DNA of 54,021 bases, taken from assembly GCA_045596385.1 (NCBI GenBank), contig JAZOCC010000001.1, positions 1 through 54,021 of the forward strand. The letters are read 5' to 3'. Each line of letters starts with the position of its first letter. Position 1 is the first letter of the stretch. A program made the position numbers and the translations under genes. Source of the DNA: SIG307 sp045596385. GTDB lineage: Bacteria; Bacillota; Clostridia; Lachnospirales; Lachnospiraceae. The notes under the pieces were generated by a model. The model worked only from the letters and a program-made list of their open reading frames with translations. It made no database searches and had not been told where the DNA came from. Below are positions 40,481 to 50,213 of the stretch, piece by piece.

Positions 40481-40677
40481 GAACCGCCCCATGGAATAAA
40501 AACGATTTGTCATGGGCTTCGGATGAAGTCTTTCTAATTACTCCGGCAGGTGTTTTATAGAGTGACGCAACCGGTCTGACATCCGTGTCTGAGCGTTGCT
40601 GATAAATAAACGGAGTAATTTGAACGACTAACACCCTGCGCTAAATTCCAAATCATTTTTATTCCATGGGGCGGTTC
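40481..40677. repeat. Palindromic element sharing its core with the 6.1-6.6 kb palindrome
   Basis: Outer arms GAACCGCCCCATGGAATAAA (40,481) and its exact reverse complement ending at 40,677. The centre (40,517-40,640) matches 6,267-6,427: CTTCGGAT, CTTTCTAATTACTCCGG, GAGTGACGCAACCGG, CATCCGTG, GAGCGTTGCTGA, CGGAGTAAT. The outer arms are unrelated to those of the other copy. No gene is seen in 40,328-40,881. Confidence 0.78.
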
Positions 40678-40881
40678 TTGGCTGCTTCAAAGAGCCTTTT
40701 GACACTCGAATTCTTTGTATGAAAGGGACGCCGGTTTCCCTGACGGGTTGATTTCCTAAGAAATTCGTCAAAGGATACTATGAGAACACTTTAAATTTGT
40801 TTGCTTTTATATCCTTTTTAATGGTAAACTATAATTGATGTGAAATATACTACCGGAATGCGCAAAAGAGGAGGTAAAGGT

Positions 40882-41676
40882 ATGGCGTGGGAAATTACTG
40901 ACATCTCTCCGGAGGAAAGAAAGCTCTTGGCGAAGGTAAAGCTAAACCCAGCGATGTATCTGGGTAAGGCAGAGCTTTCAAGATTTGAAAATTGGTTTGC
41001 GGGGTATTATTGGGGTGCATATATGGCGGAGTGTGGGAAGGAACATAATATCTGGCCGAACGGTTCGATGCATATAAACGAGTACGCAGCGAAGAAATAT
41101 AAAAAAGAATCGAGAGAGATTGGTTCGGTTGCGGGATATCGTAGGTTTATTTTGCACAAAGAGCCGGATGAGGAAAAGGCATTACAGATATTTTGGGGCT
41201 TTTTGGATGAGTATTTGATAAGCCTAGGTTTTGAACCGGTGCCGGAGGGAAACATTAATTGGCCGGTTGCAGGCAGTGCGCCGACAAAGGAGAATGAACA
41301 AGGGGAGACAGAAGTTTCGGATCTTTCGCCGAAAATAAGGACCCTTTTGGCGTCGGTTCGAAAACGTCCCGGAATGTATTTGAATGAGCCTACATTAGAA
41401 CAGTTTGTCGTTTGGCTGGATGGATATAAAGGCGCATTATTGACGGCAAAGCGGTTTAAGGCATGTTATCGTTTTTTGCCGGAAGGTTTTGAACGGTATG
41501 TCATTGAAAAGTGCGGCGGAGAAAAAGGGACACCGCACGAATGGTGGCAATTTGTGTTACAGCAGGAACCGGATGGGAAGAAGGCGTTGTTGGCGGTTTT
41601 TGAGTTGCTGGATGAATATTTGGTATCTTTGGGGTATGCGCCGATACCGGAGTGGGAGCCGGTGATAGTGTCGTAA
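40882..41676 (+). CDS. Uncharacterised protein with two tandem homologous domains
   Basis: Soluble protein of 264 residues made of two copies of one domain. Copy 1 (about residues 12-117) and copy 2 (about 150-258) both start with LLAxVxxxPxMYL, contain a (F/V)xxWxxGYxxG segment and a FxLxxEPDxxKAL segment, and end with xLDEYLxSLGxxPxPE. The RPGMYL-type start and the small size recall bacterial immunity-like or regulatory families, but I do not recognise it. It lies between rplL and rpoB, where Firmicutes rarely carry extra genes. ATG 40882 follows GAGGAGG; TATAAT at 40830-40835 is a possible -10. Codon use matches the left part of the window. Confidence 0.75.
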   Translation: MAWEITDISPEERKLLAKVKLNPAMYLGKAELSRFENWFAGYYWGAYMAECGKEHNIWPNGSMHINEYAAKKYKKESREIGSVAGYRRFILHKEPDEEKALQIFWGFLDEYLISLGFEPVPEGNINWPVAGSAPTKENEQGETEVSDLSPKIRTLLASVRKRPGMYLNEPTLEQFVVWLDGYKGALLTAKRFKACYRFLPEGFERYVIEKCGGEKGTPHEWWQFVLQQEPDGKKALLAVFELLDEYLVSLGYAPIPEWEPVIVS

Positions 41677-41796
41677 GGTGCTATGTAAGTCTTTTTGAAT
41701 TGCGTTCCTAATGAGAAATGTGTATAATGAAAGGGAACAGAAGTTTACTGAGAAACTTGTCGCAGGCGAAGAGGGGGATTGTAGGAGGAATCTGTC

Positions 41797-42234
41797 ATGG
41801 ATCAAGACTTTTTAAAGATTGCGGCGGTTCAAAGAAGACTCGAGAGAAACCGTGATATGGAGATGACGGTAAGAGGAATTGCTGCTGCTGTCGTATTTGC
41901 AACGTTCTTATGCGGAGTCATGGGTCCGTATAGGGATACATTGCTTATAGTATGGTTTATTTCACTTCCGATTATTGTCGGTTTGTTTTTTGCGGAAGTG
42001 CATTTTATCAAGAAGAGCAAGGAGTATGAGTACGAGATATATCGCTTGGAGGTTGAGAGAATTAAACTCAACAAAGAAATAGCGAGAATCAAAAAAGAAG
42101 TCTTAACGGATAATGAATTAGAGCTTCGCATTGATAGGCCCACGAGAACCGTAGTATTGCCCATAAGTTATTATATTGTTTTATTGATTCTGGATTTTCT
42201 GATTTTAATGTTGATATTAAGTCGATTTTCGTAG
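41797..42234 (+). CDS. Small membrane protein with central coiled coil
   Basis: Protein of 145 residues with about three hydrophobic spans (residues 26-43, 48-68 and 121-143) and, between the second and third, a charged helix (KKSKEYEYEIYRLEVERIKLNKEI) likely to be a coiled coil. No family recognised. It is the last gene before rpoB, with its own terminator. AGGAGG precedes ATG 41797. Function unknown. Confidence 0.7.
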   Translation: MDQDFLKIAAVQRRLERNRDMEMTVRGIAAAVVFATFLCGVMGPYRDTLLIVWFISLPIIVGLFFAEVHFIKKSKEYEYEIYRLEVERIKLNKEIARIKKEVLTDNELELRIDRPTRTVVLPISYYIVLLILDFLILMLILSRFS

Positions 42235-42249
42235 TTGTTTGATTTCCCC

Positions 42250-42282
42250 GAAGCCTGTCGCTTGTTGCGACGGGCTTCTTTT
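42250..42282 (+). terminator. Terminator before rpoB
   Basis: Stem GAAGCCTGTCGC / GCGACGGGCTTC with a short loop and TTTT, 16 bases after the membrane-protein stop. Confidence 0.85.
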
Positions 42283-42353
42283 CCATTTATAAGAAGGAAA
42301 AATTTGTCTGAATAGAAGCTTTTTTTCGAAATAAAAAAAGTTGTCTCAATAAC

Positions 42354-42382
42354 TTGACAACTTGACATAATTATGTTATCAT
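42354..42382 (+). promoter_or_regulatory. Promoter of rpoB-rpoC
   Basis: TTGACA (42354-42359), 17 bp, then TATCAT (42377-42382). A second TTGACA overlaps the spacer (42,362). The leader to rpoB is about 140 bases. Confidence 0.78.
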
Positions 42383-42523
42383 GAAAAATGCACTATTGTG
42401 GTGTGGTGTGCCCATACAAGTATATTATAGCACATCCTGACGGAAAAAGAAAGAGTTTTTTTCATCGTTACGAAATTCTTATTTTTCGGCAGACCAAAAA
42501 TAATCCAAGGGGTGAAATCGTTC

Positions 42524-45500
42524 ATGGAAAAGAACAGAATTAAGCCGATGCAAGTAGGCAAGGGTGTCCGCATGAGCTTCTCCAAGCAGAAGGAAGTACT
42601 GGAGATGCCGAACCTCATTGAGGTACAGAAGGACTCTTATCGCTGGTTTTTGGAAGAAGGATTGGACGAAGTATTCAGAGATATTTCTCCGATTTCGGAT
42701 TACAGTGACCATCTGAATCTTGAGTTTGTAAGTTTTCAGCTTTGCGAAGACGATGTGAAGTACAGCATCGAAGAGTGCAAAGAGCGTGACGCTACCTACG
42801 CAGCACCGTTAAAGGTGAGAGTAAGACTCCATAATAAAGAGACGGACGATATCAAGGAGCATGATATTTTCATGGGTGATTTGCCGCTCATGACCGCTAC
42901 CGGTACGTTCGTAATTAATGGTGCGGAACGTGTTATCGTTAGCCAGTTGGTTCGTTCCCCTGGAATTTATTACGCAATCGGTCACGATAAGATCGGTAAG
43001 ACGCTGTACTCCAGTACAGTAATTCCGAACCGTGGTGCATGGTTGGAGTATGAGACTGACTCCAATGATGTTTTTTACGTGCGCGTAGACAGAAATCGTA
43101 AGGTGCCGATTACGGTACTTATTCGTGCACTTGGTATCGGTACCAATCAGCAGATTATCGATTTATTCGGTGAAGAGCCGAAGATTATGGCAAGTTTTGC
43201 AAAGGACCCGTCCGAGAATTATACGGATGGTTTATTAGAGTTATATAAGAAGCTTCGTCCGGGCGAGCCGCTTTCCGTAGAGAGCGCCGAGCCGCTTATC
43301 AACGGTATGTTCTTCGATGCAAGAAGATACGACCTTGCAAAGGTAGGCCGTTATAAGTTCAATAAGAAGCTTGCGTTCAAGAATCGTATCGTTGGTCTTA
43401 CCCTGGCTAAGGATGTAGTGGATACTACCACCGGCGAGGTACTTGCGGAGACCGGTACGATTATTACCGAGGAGCTTGCGGTTAGCATGCAGAATGCGGC
43501 TGTTCCGTCCCTTTGGGTACAGACCGAAGAGAGAAACGTAAAGATTCTTTCCAACCTTATGGTTGATTTAAATGCATTTGTTGACTGCAACAAGGCAGAG
43601 CTTGGTATTACCGAGGAGGTTTACTATCCGGTTCTTAAGGAGTTAATGGACACCTATACCGGCGAGGAGCTTCTTGAGGAGATTAAGCGTAGCGTAAACG
43701 AACTCATCCCGAAGCATATTACCAAGGAAGATATTTTAGCTTCCATTAACTATAACATTCACTTAGAGTACGGCATCGGTAATTCCGACGATATCGACCA
43801 TCTCGGTAACCGTCGTATCCGTGCGGTAGGTGAGCTGTTACAGAACCAGTACCGTATCGGTTTGTCCCGTATGGAACGTGTGGTTCGTGAGCGTATGTCT
43901 ACCCAGGACTTAGAGAGCATCAGCCCGCAGTCCTTAATCAATATTAAGCCGGTAACGGCAGCTGTGAAGGAGTTCTTCGGCAGCTCCCAGTTGTCCCAGT
44001 TCATGGACCAGCACAACCCGTTAGGTGAGTTGACCCACAAGCGTCGTCTCTCCGCATTAGGTCCGGGTGGTCTTTCCAGAGACCGTGCAGGCTTTGAAGT
44101 TCGAGACGTACACTATTCCCACTACGGAAGAATGTGTCCGATCGAGACCCCGGAAGGTCCGAACATCGGTCTTATCAACTCCCTGGCATCCTATGCTCGT
44201 ATCAACGAGTACGGTTTTGTCGAGGCTCCGTATCGTAAACTTGATAAGAGCGATCCGAAGAATCCGCGTGTAACGGAGGAGGTAGTTTACCTTACCGCTG
44301 ACGAGGAAGATAAGTTCGTTGTAGCACAGGCAAATGAGCCGCTTGATGAGAACGGATACTTTGTAAATGCAAACGTTTCCGGTCGTTACAGAGAAGAGAC
44401 CTTGCTCTTCGAGAAGAAGAAGATTGATTTGATGGACGTATCCCCGAAGATGGTATTCTCCGTAGCTACGGCCATGATTCCGTTCCTTGAGAACGACGAT
44501 GCAAACCGTGCACTCATGGGTTCCAACATGCAGCGTCAGGCAGTACCGCTTCTTATGACCGAGGCTCCGGCTGTCGGTACCGGTATGGAAATGAAGACCG
44601 CTGTGGACTCCGGTGTTTGTGTGGTTGCAAAGAATGCCGGTGTGGTTGAGCGTGCGGCATCTGCCGAGATCGTAATTAAGACCGACGACGGCAGTAAGGA
44701 TACCTACAAGTTATCCAAGTTCACCAGAAGTAACCAGGGTACCTGTATCAACCAGCGTCCGATTGTAAATAAGGGCGAAAGAGTAGAGGCAGGCCAGGTA
44801 ATCGCAGACGGTCCGTCCACCTCTAACGGTGAGTTGGCTCTCGGTAAGAACCCGTTAATCGGTTTCATGACCTGGGAAGGTTACAACTACGAGGATGCGG
44901 TTCTGTTAAGTGAAAGATTGGTTCAGGAAGATGTTTACACTTCCGTTCATATTGAGGAGTACGAAATCGAGTCCCGTGACACGAAGCTGGGACCGGAAGA
45001 AATCACCCGTGATGTTCCGGGGGTCGGCGAGGATAAGTTAAAGGATCTTGACGAGCGCGGTATTATCCGTGTAGGTGCAGAGGTTCGTGCTACCGACATT
45101 TTGGTTGGTAAGGTTACCCCGAAGGGTGAGACCGAGCTGACTGCAGAAGAAAGACTTCTCCGTGCAATCTTCGGTGAGAAGGCAAGAGAAGTAAGAGATA
45201 CCTCCCTCCGTGTACCGCACGGTGAGTACGGTATCATCGTAGATGCTAAGGTATTTACCAGAGAAAACGGCGACGAGCTTCCTCCGGGAGTTGAGCAGAC
45301 CGTTCGCGTTTACATTGCACAGAAGAGAAAGATTCAGGTCGGCGATAAGATGGCAGGTCGTCACGGTAACAAGGGTGTCGTTTCCCGCGTGCTTCCGGTA
45401 GAGGATATGCCGTTCCTTCCGAACGGTCGTCCGCTTGACATCGTGCTGAACCCTCTCGGCGTACCGTCCCGAATGAACATCGGACAGGTGCTTGAGATTC

Positions 45501-46417
45501 ACCTTTCTCTTGCAGCAAAGGTTCTTGGTTTTAACGTGGCAACGCCGGTATTCGACGGTGCAAACGAGAATGATATTATGGATACCCTCGAGATGGCAAA
45601 CGATTATGCCAACACCTCTTGGGAAGAGTTCCAGGCAAAGTATAAGGATATCCTGGATCCGGAGGTTATGGAGTACCTCGGAAGCCACTTGGAGTACAGA
45701 GAGCAGTGGAAGGGTGTTCCGATTAACCGTGACGGTAAGGTTCGTCTTCGTGACGGACGTACCGGTGAGTACTTTGACGGTGCGGTTACCGTAGGTTTCA
45801 TGCACTACTTAAAGCTCCATCACCTGGTTGACGATAAGATCCATGCACGTGCTACCGGTCCTTACTCCTTAGTAACGCAGCAGCCGCTGGGTGGTAAAGC
45901 TCAGTTCGGTGGACAGCGTTTCGGTGAAATGGAAATTTGGGCACTCGAGGCTTACGGCGCAGCGCACATCTTGCAGGAAATTCTTACCGTTAAGTCTGAC
46001 GACGTTGTTGGTAGGGTTAAGACTTATGAGTCTATCGTAAAAGGCACTAACATCAGCGAACCTGGTATTCCTGAGGCATTTAAGGTTCTCCTTAAAGAAC
46101 TCCAGAGCTTGGCTCTCGATATGAAAGTTCTCACCGAGAACAAGGAAGAACTTGCAATTAAGGACTTCATTGAAAGCGATATCGACGATATCCCGATGGT
46201 TAAAGAGAAAGAAATTCGCGAAGAGGTTACTATCGACGACTTTGACGAGAGCGATATCGGTGAAACGGTATTCGAAGATTCTAATTCTGACGATCTCGAC
46301 GATGAGTTTGAATTTGATGCTAAGTCTATGTTTGAAGACGAAGACGACGAAATCGACACGACTATTCCTGACGGCGATTTGTTTGACGACGACTTCGACG
46401 ACGAAGAAAACGAATAA
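42524..46417 (+). CDS. rpoB: RNA polymerase beta subunit (hybrid of two sequence types)
   Basis: Catalytic subunit of 1,297 residues with all conserved regions. The rifampicin pocket SSQLSQFMDQHNPLGELTHK and RRLSALGPGGL is wild type, and GGKAQFGGQRFGEMEIWALE marks the end of the core. The frame is unbroken. DNA style changes near 45,890-46,020: before it prolines are almost all CCG; after it CCT/CCC, GTT-rich valine and AAA lysine take over. The C-terminal tail (about residues 1,230-1,297) is extremely acidic (DDLDDEFEFD and EDEDDE). The tail therefore belongs to a different lineage from the first 1,130 residues. ATG 42524 follows AAGGGGTGA; GTG 42512 would overlap that site. Confidence 0.95.
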   Translation: MEKNRIKPMQVGKGVRMSFSKQKEVLEMPNLIEVQKDSYRWFLEEGLDEVFRDISPISDYSDHLNLEFVSFQLCEDDVKYSIEECKERDATYAAPLKVRVRLHNKETDDIKEHDIFMGDLPLMTATGTFVINGAERVIVSQLVRSPGIYYAIGHDKIGKTLYSSTVIPNRGAWLEYETDSNDVFYVRVDRNRKVPITVLIRALGIGTNQQIIDLFGEEPKIMASFAKDPSENYTDGLLELYKKLRPGEPLSVESAEPLINGMFFDARRYDLAKVGRYKFNKKLAFKNRIVGLTLAKDVVDTTTGEVLAETGTIITEELAVSMQNAAVPSLWVQTEERNVKILSNLMVDLNAFVDCNKAELGITEEVYYPVLKELMDTYTGEELLEEIKRSVNELIPKHITKEDILASINYNIHLEYGIGNSDDIDHLGNRRIRAVGELLQNQYRIGLSRMERVVRERMSTQDLESISPQSLINIKPVTAAVKEFFGSSQLSQFMDQHNPLGELTHKRRLSALGPGGLSRDRAGFEVRDVHYSHYGRMCPIETPEGPNIGLINSLASYARINEYGFVEAPYRKLDKSDPKNPRVTEEVVYLTADEEDKFVVAQANEPLDENGYFVNANVSGRYREETLLFEKKKIDLMDVSPKMVFSVATAMIPFLENDDANRALMGSNMQRQAVPLLMTEAPAVGTGMEMKTAVDSGVCVVAKNAGVVERAASAEIVIKTDDGSKDTYKLSKFTRSNQGTCINQRPIVNKGERVEAGQVIADGPSTSNGELALGKNPLIGFMTWEGYNYEDAVLLSERLVQEDVYTSVHIEEYEIESRDTKLGPEEITRDVPGVGEDKLKDLDERGIIRVGAEVRATDILVGKVTPKGETELTAEERLLRAIFGEKAREVRDTSLRVPHGEYGIIVDAKVFTRENGDELPPGVEQTVRVYIAQKRKIQVGDKMAGRHGNKGVVSRVLPVEDMPFLPNGRPLDIVLNPLGVPSRMNIGQVLEIHLSLAAKVLGFNVATPVFDGANENDIMDTLEMANDYANTSWEEFQAKYKDILDPEVMEYLGSHLEYREQWKGVPINRDGKVRLRDGRTGEYFDGAVTVGFMHYLKLHHLVDDKIHARATGPYSLVTQQPLGGKAQFGGQRFGEMEIWALEAYGAAHILQEILTVKSDDVVGRVKTYESIVKGTNISEPGIPEAFKVLLKELQSLALDMKVLTENKEELAIKDFIESDIDDIPMVKEKEIREEVTIDDFDESDIGETVFEDSNSDDLDDEFEFDAKSMFEDEDDEIDTTIPDGDLFDDDFDDEENE
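45890..46020. other. Probable chimeric junction between two genomes inside rpoB
   Basis: Codon and base style change here while protein identity and frame continue. The last clear CCG run is at 45,885. AGG arginine appears at 46,015, and CCT/TCT/GTT-rich text follows. The segment encodes the near-invariant GGKAQFGGQRFGEMEIWALE, where two related genomes share long DNA identity and assemblers can cross over. Confidence 0.7.
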
Positions 46418-46436
46418 TAGGGGGATAGATTAAATT

Positions 46437-49400
46437 ATGTTTGAACTTAACAATTTTGATTCTATACAAATAGGAGTAGCATCTCCCGAAAAAATTAGAG
46501 AATGGTCTTACGGCGAAGTTACCAAGCCCGAAACCATTAACTACAGAACGCAAAAACCCGAAATGGGCGGTCTTTTCTGCGAAAGAATTTTTGGACCGAC
46601 CAAGGACTGGGAGTGCCACTGTGGTAAGTATAAGAGAATTAGATATAAAGGCGTTATCTGCGATAAGTGCGGAGTTGAAATAACCAAGTCTAAAGTACGT
46701 CGTGATAGAATGGGGCACATCGAACTCGCTGCTCCCGTATCACACATTTGGTACTTTAAGGGCGTTCCTTCAAGAATCGGTCTTATGCTCGATATGAGCC
46801 CCAAGTCTTTGGAACAGGTTTTATACTTCGCTTGTCACGTAGTTTTAGATCCCGGTACGACCGATCTTCAGTACAAACAAGTTATCAACGATAGAGAAAA
46901 ACTTGAATACGAAGAAAAGTACGGAATCGGCTCTTTCAAAACTGGTATGGGTGCAGAGGCTATTAAAGAACTTTTAATGGCAATCGACCTTGAGAAAGAA
47001 AGCGCAGAAACCAAGAAAATCATTGAAGAAAACGTTTCTGGACAGAGAAGAATTCGTGCGGTAAAACGTATCGATATTATCGAGGCGTTCAGAAAGAGCG
47101 GCAACCGTCCCGAATGGATGATTTTAGACGTTCTTCCCGTAATTCCTCCCGAACTCCGTCCTATGGTTCAATTAGACGGCGGAAGATTTGCGACCAGTGA
47201 CCTTAACGACCTTTATCGTCGTGTTATCAACAGAAATAACCGTTTGAAGAAACTTATGGAACTCGGCGCGCCCGAAATTATCATAAGAAACGAAAAGAGA
47301 ATGTTGCAAGAAGCCGTTGACGCTCTTATCGATAACGGTAGAAGAGGAAAGGCTATTAGCGGTGCTGGTAACAGAGAACTTAAATCTCTCTCTGGTATGC
47401 TCCGTGGTAAGCAAGGTCGATTCCGTCAAAACCTTCTCGGTAAACGTGTTGACTATTCAGGACGTTCAGTTATCGTCGTAGGACCTGAACTTAAACTTTA
47501 TCAATGCGGCTTGCCTAAGGAAATGGCAATCGAACTTTTCAAACCGTTCGTAATGAAAAAACTCGTGGAAAACAACGTTTGCCACAACATTAAGAACGCT
47601 AAGCGTACCGTTGAACGAGGTAAGGCTGTCGTTTGGGACGTTTTGGAAGAGGTCATTAAAGACCATCCCGTTATGCTTAACCGTGCACCTACCCTTCACA
47701 GACTTTCAATTCAGGCGTGTGAACCTGTTCTTATCGAGGGTAGTGCAATTAAACTTCACCCGCTCGTTTGTGGCGCGTTCAACGCCGACTTCGACGGTGA
47801 CCAGATGGCAGTTCACGTACCCCTTTCAGTAGAGGCGCAGGCTGAAGCAAGATTCTTGATGCTTGCATCTAACAACATCTTGAAACTTTCTGACGGTAAA
47901 CCCGTTATGTCTCCTACCCAAGATATGGTCATGGGTTCTTACTACTTGACTATTATCAGACGAAAGATAGGTGAAAAATACAACGAAAAGGGCAGAAAGG
48001 ACGAAAACGGCGTAGTTTACGGTGTTCCCGAATATACCGTTTCTTACATTTCACCCGAAGAAGCTATTATGGCTTACCAGACTGGTAAGATTAGACTTCA
48101 GGACGAAATTATCGTTCGTCGTAGTATGGAAATAGACGGCGAAATCGTTACTGGAAGAGTTAAAACTTCAGTTGGTAAGATTATCTTTAACGACGCTATT
48201 CCTCAAGATTTAGGTTTCGTTGAAAGAAAAACTAAAGAAGATTACCTCAAATACGAGATTGATAAGCTCGTAGGCAAGAAAGACCTTCAAAAGATCGTTG
48301 GCGCGTGCTTTAAGCGCAGAGGCGCAAGCTGTGCGGCTGACGTTCTCGATAAGATTAAGGCTTTGGGCTTTAAGTATTCAACCGTTGGTGCAATTACCAC
48401 CAGCGTATTCGATATGCATATGCCTAAAGAAAAACCCGTTATTCTTAAAGCAGCGGAAGAACACGTTTTAAACGTTGAAACGCTCTATAAGAAGGGTTAT
48501 ATAACCGACGACGAAAGATATAAGAAAGTCGTTTCAATTTGGAAACAGGCAACTGACGACGTTACTGAAAAACTTAAAGCAACGCTCGACGAGTTCAACC
48601 CCATTCTCATGATGGCAAACTCTGGTGCGCGTGGTTCAATCGACCAGATTAAGCAGCTTGCTGGTATGCGTGGACTTATGACCGATCCTAACGGTAAAAC
48701 GATTGAAATTCCCGTTAAGTCTTGCTTCCGTGAAGGACTTTCCGTTCTCGAATACTTCATTTCTTCTCACGGTGGACGTAAAGGTCTTGCCGATACCGCA
48801 CTTAAGACGGCTGACTCAGGTTACCTCACTCGTCGTTTGGTTGACGTTTCTCAAGAAGTTATCGTCAAGGAAGAAGACTGCTTTGCATCAACTGGCGACG
48901 CTGTTAAGGGCGTTAAGGTTTCTGCAATCAAGGGTAGCAAGGGAGAAGTTATCGAAGGTCTTAGAGACCGTATCGCTGGTAGATTTACCGTTAACGATAT
49001 CGTTAATCCGTTGACTGGCGAAGTTATGGTTAAGGCTAACGAGATGATCACCGAAGATATGGCTGACGAAATCGTTAAGACTGGTATCGAAGAAGTTGAA
49101 ATCAGAAGCGTATTCACCTGTAAGTCAAAGACTGGCGTATGCGCTAAGTGTTATGGTAAGAATATGAGTAATAACAACCCCGTTCAGATCGGTGAGGCAG
49201 TTGGTATTATTGCTGCTCAATCAATCGGTGAACCTGGTACTCAGCTTACGATGAGAACGTTCCACACCGGTGGTATCGCGTCTACCGGAGACATCACGCA
49301 AGGTCTTCCTAGAGTTGAAGAACTTTTCGAGGCAAGAAAACCCAAGCACGCTGCTATCGTTTGCGAACACAGCGGTACGGTTGAAATCGAAGAGAAAGAT

Positions 49401-50039
49401 AAGATTATTCACGTTATCGTTAAAACTGACGATGGCGAAAACAAGGATTACACTATTCCGTTTGGAACTGGCGTTATCGTTAAGACGGGCGACGTAGTTG
49501 AACCAGGTTCAGTTCTTACTAACGGTTCTGTATATCCGCAGGACATTTTGAAAACCAAGGGTATTAAGGGCGTTCAAGACTACATTCTTAAAGAAATCCA
49601 GAGCGTTTACCGTTCACAAGGCGTTGACATTAACGATAAACACGTTGAAATCATCGTTCGTCAGATGATGAAGAAAGTTCAGGTTGAAAATCCCGGTGGA
49701 ACAGATATTCTTCCCGGTGAAAAACTTGACGTTCATCAGTTTGAAGAGGCAACCATTGACGCGCTCGAAAACGGACTCGTTCCGCCTCAGGGTAAGAGAA
49801 TTCTTCTCGGTATCACCAAGGCTGCGCTTGCAAAGGAAAGCTTCCTTTCTGCGGCGTCCTTCCAAGAAACTGCAAGAGTTCTTACCGAGGCTGCTATTAA
49901 GAATAAGGTTGACCCGCTCATCGGTCTTAAAGAAAACGTTATTATCGGTAAGCTTATCCCCGCTGGTACGGGAATTAAGAACTATAAAAACGTTTCACCA
50001 CAAACGGTTTTCCAAAGAACTGCTGAAGAGCAGGAATAA
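46437..50039 (+). CDS. rpoC: RNA polymerase beta' subunit
   Basis: Catalytic subunit of 1,200 residues. N-terminal zinc-binding CHCGKYKRIRYKGVICDKCG, bridge and trigger-loop regions (IAAQSIGEPGTQLTMRTFH), and the metal-chelating NADFDGDQMAVH are intact. VFTCKSKTGVCAKCYGKNM is the second zinc site. It starts 19 bases after rpoB with GGGGGATAG upstream. Proline codons are mainly CCC/CCT and serine TCA/TCT, unlike genes left of 45.9 kb, so this gene comes from the second lineage. Confidence 0.97.
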   Translation: MFELNNFDSIQIGVASPEKIREWSYGEVTKPETINYRTQKPEMGGLFCERIFGPTKDWECHCGKYKRIRYKGVICDKCGVEITKSKVRRDRMGHIELAAPVSHIWYFKGVPSRIGLMLDMSPKSLEQVLYFACHVVLDPGTTDLQYKQVINDREKLEYEEKYGIGSFKTGMGAEAIKELLMAIDLEKESAETKKIIEENVSGQRRIRAVKRIDIIEAFRKSGNRPEWMILDVLPVIPPELRPMVQLDGGRFATSDLNDLYRRVINRNNRLKKLMELGAPEIIIRNEKRMLQEAVDALIDNGRRGKAISGAGNRELKSLSGMLRGKQGRFRQNLLGKRVDYSGRSVIVVGPELKLYQCGLPKEMAIELFKPFVMKKLVENNVCHNIKNAKRTVERGKAVVWDVLEEVIKDHPVMLNRAPTLHRLSIQACEPVLIEGSAIKLHPLVCGAFNADFDGDQMAVHVPLSVEAQAEARFLMLASNNILKLSDGKPVMSPTQDMVMGSYYLTIIRRKIGEKYNEKGRKDENGVVYGVPEYTVSYISPEEAIMAYQTGKIRLQDEIIVRRSMEIDGEIVTGRVKTSVGKIIFNDAIPQDLGFVERKTKEDYLKYEIDKLVGKKDLQKIVGACFKRRGASCAADVLDKIKALGFKYSTVGAITTSVFDMHMPKEKPVILKAAEEHVLNVETLYKKGYITDDERYKKVVSIWKQATDDVTEKLKATLDEFNPILMMANSGARGSIDQIKQLAGMRGLMTDPNGKTIEIPVKSCFREGLSVLEYFISSHGGRKGLADTALKTADSGYLTRRLVDVSQEVIVKEEDCFASTGDAVKGVKVSAIKGSKGEVIEGLRDRIAGRFTVNDIVNPLTGEVMVKANEMITEDMADEIVKTGIEEVEIRSVFTCKSKTGVCAKCYGKNMSNNNPVQIGEAVGIIAAQSIGEPGTQLTMRTFHTGGIASTGDITQGLPRVEELFEARKPKHAAIVCEHSGTVEIEEKDKIIHVIVKTDDGENKDYTIPFGTGVIVKTGDVVEPGSVLTNGSVYPQDILKTKGIKGVQDYILKEIQSVYRSQGVDINDKHVEIIVRQMMKKVQVENPGGTDILPGEKLDVHQFEEATIDALENGLVPPQGKRILLGITKAALAKESFLSAASFQETARVLTEAAIKNKVDPLIGLKENVIIGKLIPAGTGIKNYKNVSPQTVFQRTAEEQE

Positions 50040-50082
50040 TGTGGTTTAAAATCAAAAACCAGTAAAAATACTGTCATTTTGA

Positions 50083-50111
50083 TTGACTAAATAACCGATA
50101 AATGGTAAAAT
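50083..50111 (+). promoter_or_regulatory. Promoter of rpsL
   Basis: TTGACT (50083-50088), 17 bp, then TAAAAT (50106-50111) with an extended TGG. It is followed at 50,119-50,139 by a strong hairpin CGGCGGGA / TCCCGCCG with no T-run, probably a leader structure. Confidence 0.7.
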
Positions 50112-50213
50112 TATAATTCGGCGGGATACATTCCCGCCGACAAAAAAAGTTTCTAAAACGGAGTTTTCCGAATCCGTTTTCTGAATATCCGAAATAAGTT
50201 AAGGAGGTGTGCT

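Noticed and set aside
42524..46417. Frameshift or pseudogene at the rpoB style change
   Set aside because: The frame continues without a stop or indel and all RpoB motifs are present.
50119..50139. Hairpin after rpoC as terminator
   Set aside because: It is followed by A-rich sequence and lies downstream of the rpsL promoter, so it does not fit a plus-strand terminator.
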